The notes beneath the pieces are model-generated. The model was not told the DNA's origin and searched no databases. It saw only the letters and a list, made by a program, of their open reading frames with translations. DNA of 64,000 bases from NCBI GenBank assembly GCA_013822765.1, contig PNKY01000001.1, positions 372,001 to 436,000 of the forward strand, written 5' to 3'. The number at the start of each line of letters is the position of its first letter. Position 1 is the stretch's first letter. Shown piece after piece: positions 63,293 to 64,000 of the stretch. The position numbers were made by a program, and so were the translations under genes. Source of the DNA: Rhodospirillum sp. (GTDB lineage: Bacteria; Pseudomonadota; Alphaproteobacteria; Dongiales; Dongiaceae).

Positions 63293-64000
63293 TTACGCAG
63301 ACGCCTTTTCGCGTTTTCCCGAGACGATGAGCTCCAGCACCTCATGCTCGGTGGTCGCCTTGATGTGGCGTTCGCCGACATTCTCGCCGCGTTTCAACAC
63401 CATGACACGATCGCCGACCGCGAAGATGTCCTGCAGGCGGTGCGAGATGATGATCTGCGCGACGTTGTGCTTCTTCAGCTCCAGCATGGTCTCGAGCAGC
63501 CGTTCGGTCGCCATCACCGACAGGTTCGCGGTCGGCTCGTCCAGGATGACGACGCGCGGGTCGAACGAGATGGCGCGCGCGATCGCAACCGACTGCTGGC
63601 GGCCGCCGGACAGGCTCTCGACCCGCTGGTAGACGGAATTCACGTCGACCTTCAGGCGCTTCAGCACGGCGTCGGCCTCGCTGTACATCCTGCCGCGATC
63701 GACAAACATTCCTTTGCGCGGCCAGCGGCCGAGGAAGATGTTCTGCCCGACATCCATGTTTCCGCACAAGGCGAAGTCCTGATAGATCATCTCGATGCCG
63801 GCGCCCCGGCTTTCGTGTGGGCTCTTGAAGTTCGTCGCCGCGCCATTGACCAGTACATCGCCGGAATCGCGATGATAGGCGCCGGTCAGGATCTTCATGA
63901 GCGTCGACTTGCCGGCCGAGTTGTCGCCGACCAGCCCCATGATCTCGCCCGGATAGAGCCTGAGGTCGACGTCGCTCAGGGCGCGCACGGCGCCGAACGC
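63293..64000 (-). CDS. Sugar ABC transporter ATPase (5' end outside window)
   Basis: The gene is cut by the window end; about 235 residues are visible and the frame is open through base 64000. Walker A is GDNSAGKSTLMKILTG, the signature is LSGGRQQSVAIARAI, Walker B is VVILDEPTANL and the H loop is IISHRLQDIFAVG. The DNSAGKST form and the single-domain length (about 250 residues) are typical of the FrcA/single-NBD group of pentose and fructose importers. It stops at 63293 after KREKASA. It belongs with the sugar-oxidation genes downstream. Confidence 0.9.
   Translation of the reverse strand, partial: AFGAVRALSDVDLRLYPGEIMGLVGDNSAGKSTLMKILTGAYHRDSGDVLVNGAATNFKSPHESRGAGIEMIYQDFALCGNMDVGQNIFLGRWPRKGMFVDRGRMYSEADAVLKRLKVDVNSVYQRVESLSGGRQQSVAIARAISFDPRVVILDEPTANLSVMATERLLETMLELKKHNVAQIIISHRLQDIFAVGDRVMVLKRGENVGERHIKATTEHEVLELIVSGKREKASA

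Overview
The window is high-GC chromosomal DNA from what is most likely an alphaproteobacterium of the Rhodospirillales type. I infer this from the hom–glpX–recJ order, a class I PHA synthase, a ureDABCEFG operon, ECF41 and GntR/FCD regulators, and periplasmic ABC systems for amines, sulfonates and sugars. There is no phage, transposase or CRISPR array. The only RNA gene I can support is one tRNA-Glu(TTC).

Layout. 0–1.7 kb: the C-terminal end of an ECF41 sigma factor, a metallo-beta-lactamase-fold hydrolase and a DEDDh exonuclease. 1.8–7.3 kb: a nitrogen-compound group with a flavin monooxygenase, RidA, a DUF1028 protein, a frameshifted LysR regulator and a trimethylamine-dehydrogenase-family enzyme whose active-site pattern looks more like histamine dehydrogenase. 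7.4–9.4 kb: a cyclopropane-fatty-acid synthase and an exported DUF6134 protein. 9.5–19.2 kb: a divergent unit. A GntR regulator with a duplicated winged helix and a family-1 glycosyltransferase run leftward. A polyamine-type ABC importer runs rightward, followed in the same tight operon by a second copy of that glycosyltransferase, twin cupins and an aldehyde dehydrogenase. 19.3–23.9 kb: an ADP-ribosylglycohydrolase and a TetR-controlled ABC-2 export operon with a clear palindromic operator. 24.2–29.9 kb: an EF-G-like GTPase without the usual catalytic His, two secreted Gly/Asn-repeat proteins with a shared PepSY-like C-terminal domain, and an OmpR/PhoQ-type two-component system joined to the second of them. 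30–38.5 kb: a TauD-like dioxygenase, phaC, an OmpA-type lipoprotein, hom, glpX and recJ. 38.5–44.9 kb: tRNA-Glu, an 858-base stretch without a recognisable gene, the prkA–yeaH–spoVR stress operon and a small PAS protein. 44.9–52.3 kb: sulfur acquisition, with tauABCD, a COG4529 flavoprotein, a sulfate-binding protein and a divergent LysR regulator. 52.4–54.8 kb: a second PAS protein, two MotB-like proteins without MotA, and a GFA-family zinc protein. 54.8–60.5 kb: a GntR regulator and the urease operon. 60.7–64 kb: a sugar lactonase, a sugar 1-dehydrogenase, a DgoR-like GntR regulator and the ATPase of a sugar ABC importer (cut by the window end), which together suggest non-phosphorylative pentose or aldose oxidation.

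Two parts look least described: (i) the polyamine-transporter operon with paired glycosyltransferases and paired cupins, and (ii) the Gly/Asn-repeat PepSY protein pair joined to a two-component system, with a CTGACA-N5-CTGACA direct repeat upstream. The orphan MotB-like pair is a third candidate. All functional statements rest on motif recognition by eye; no database search was run.
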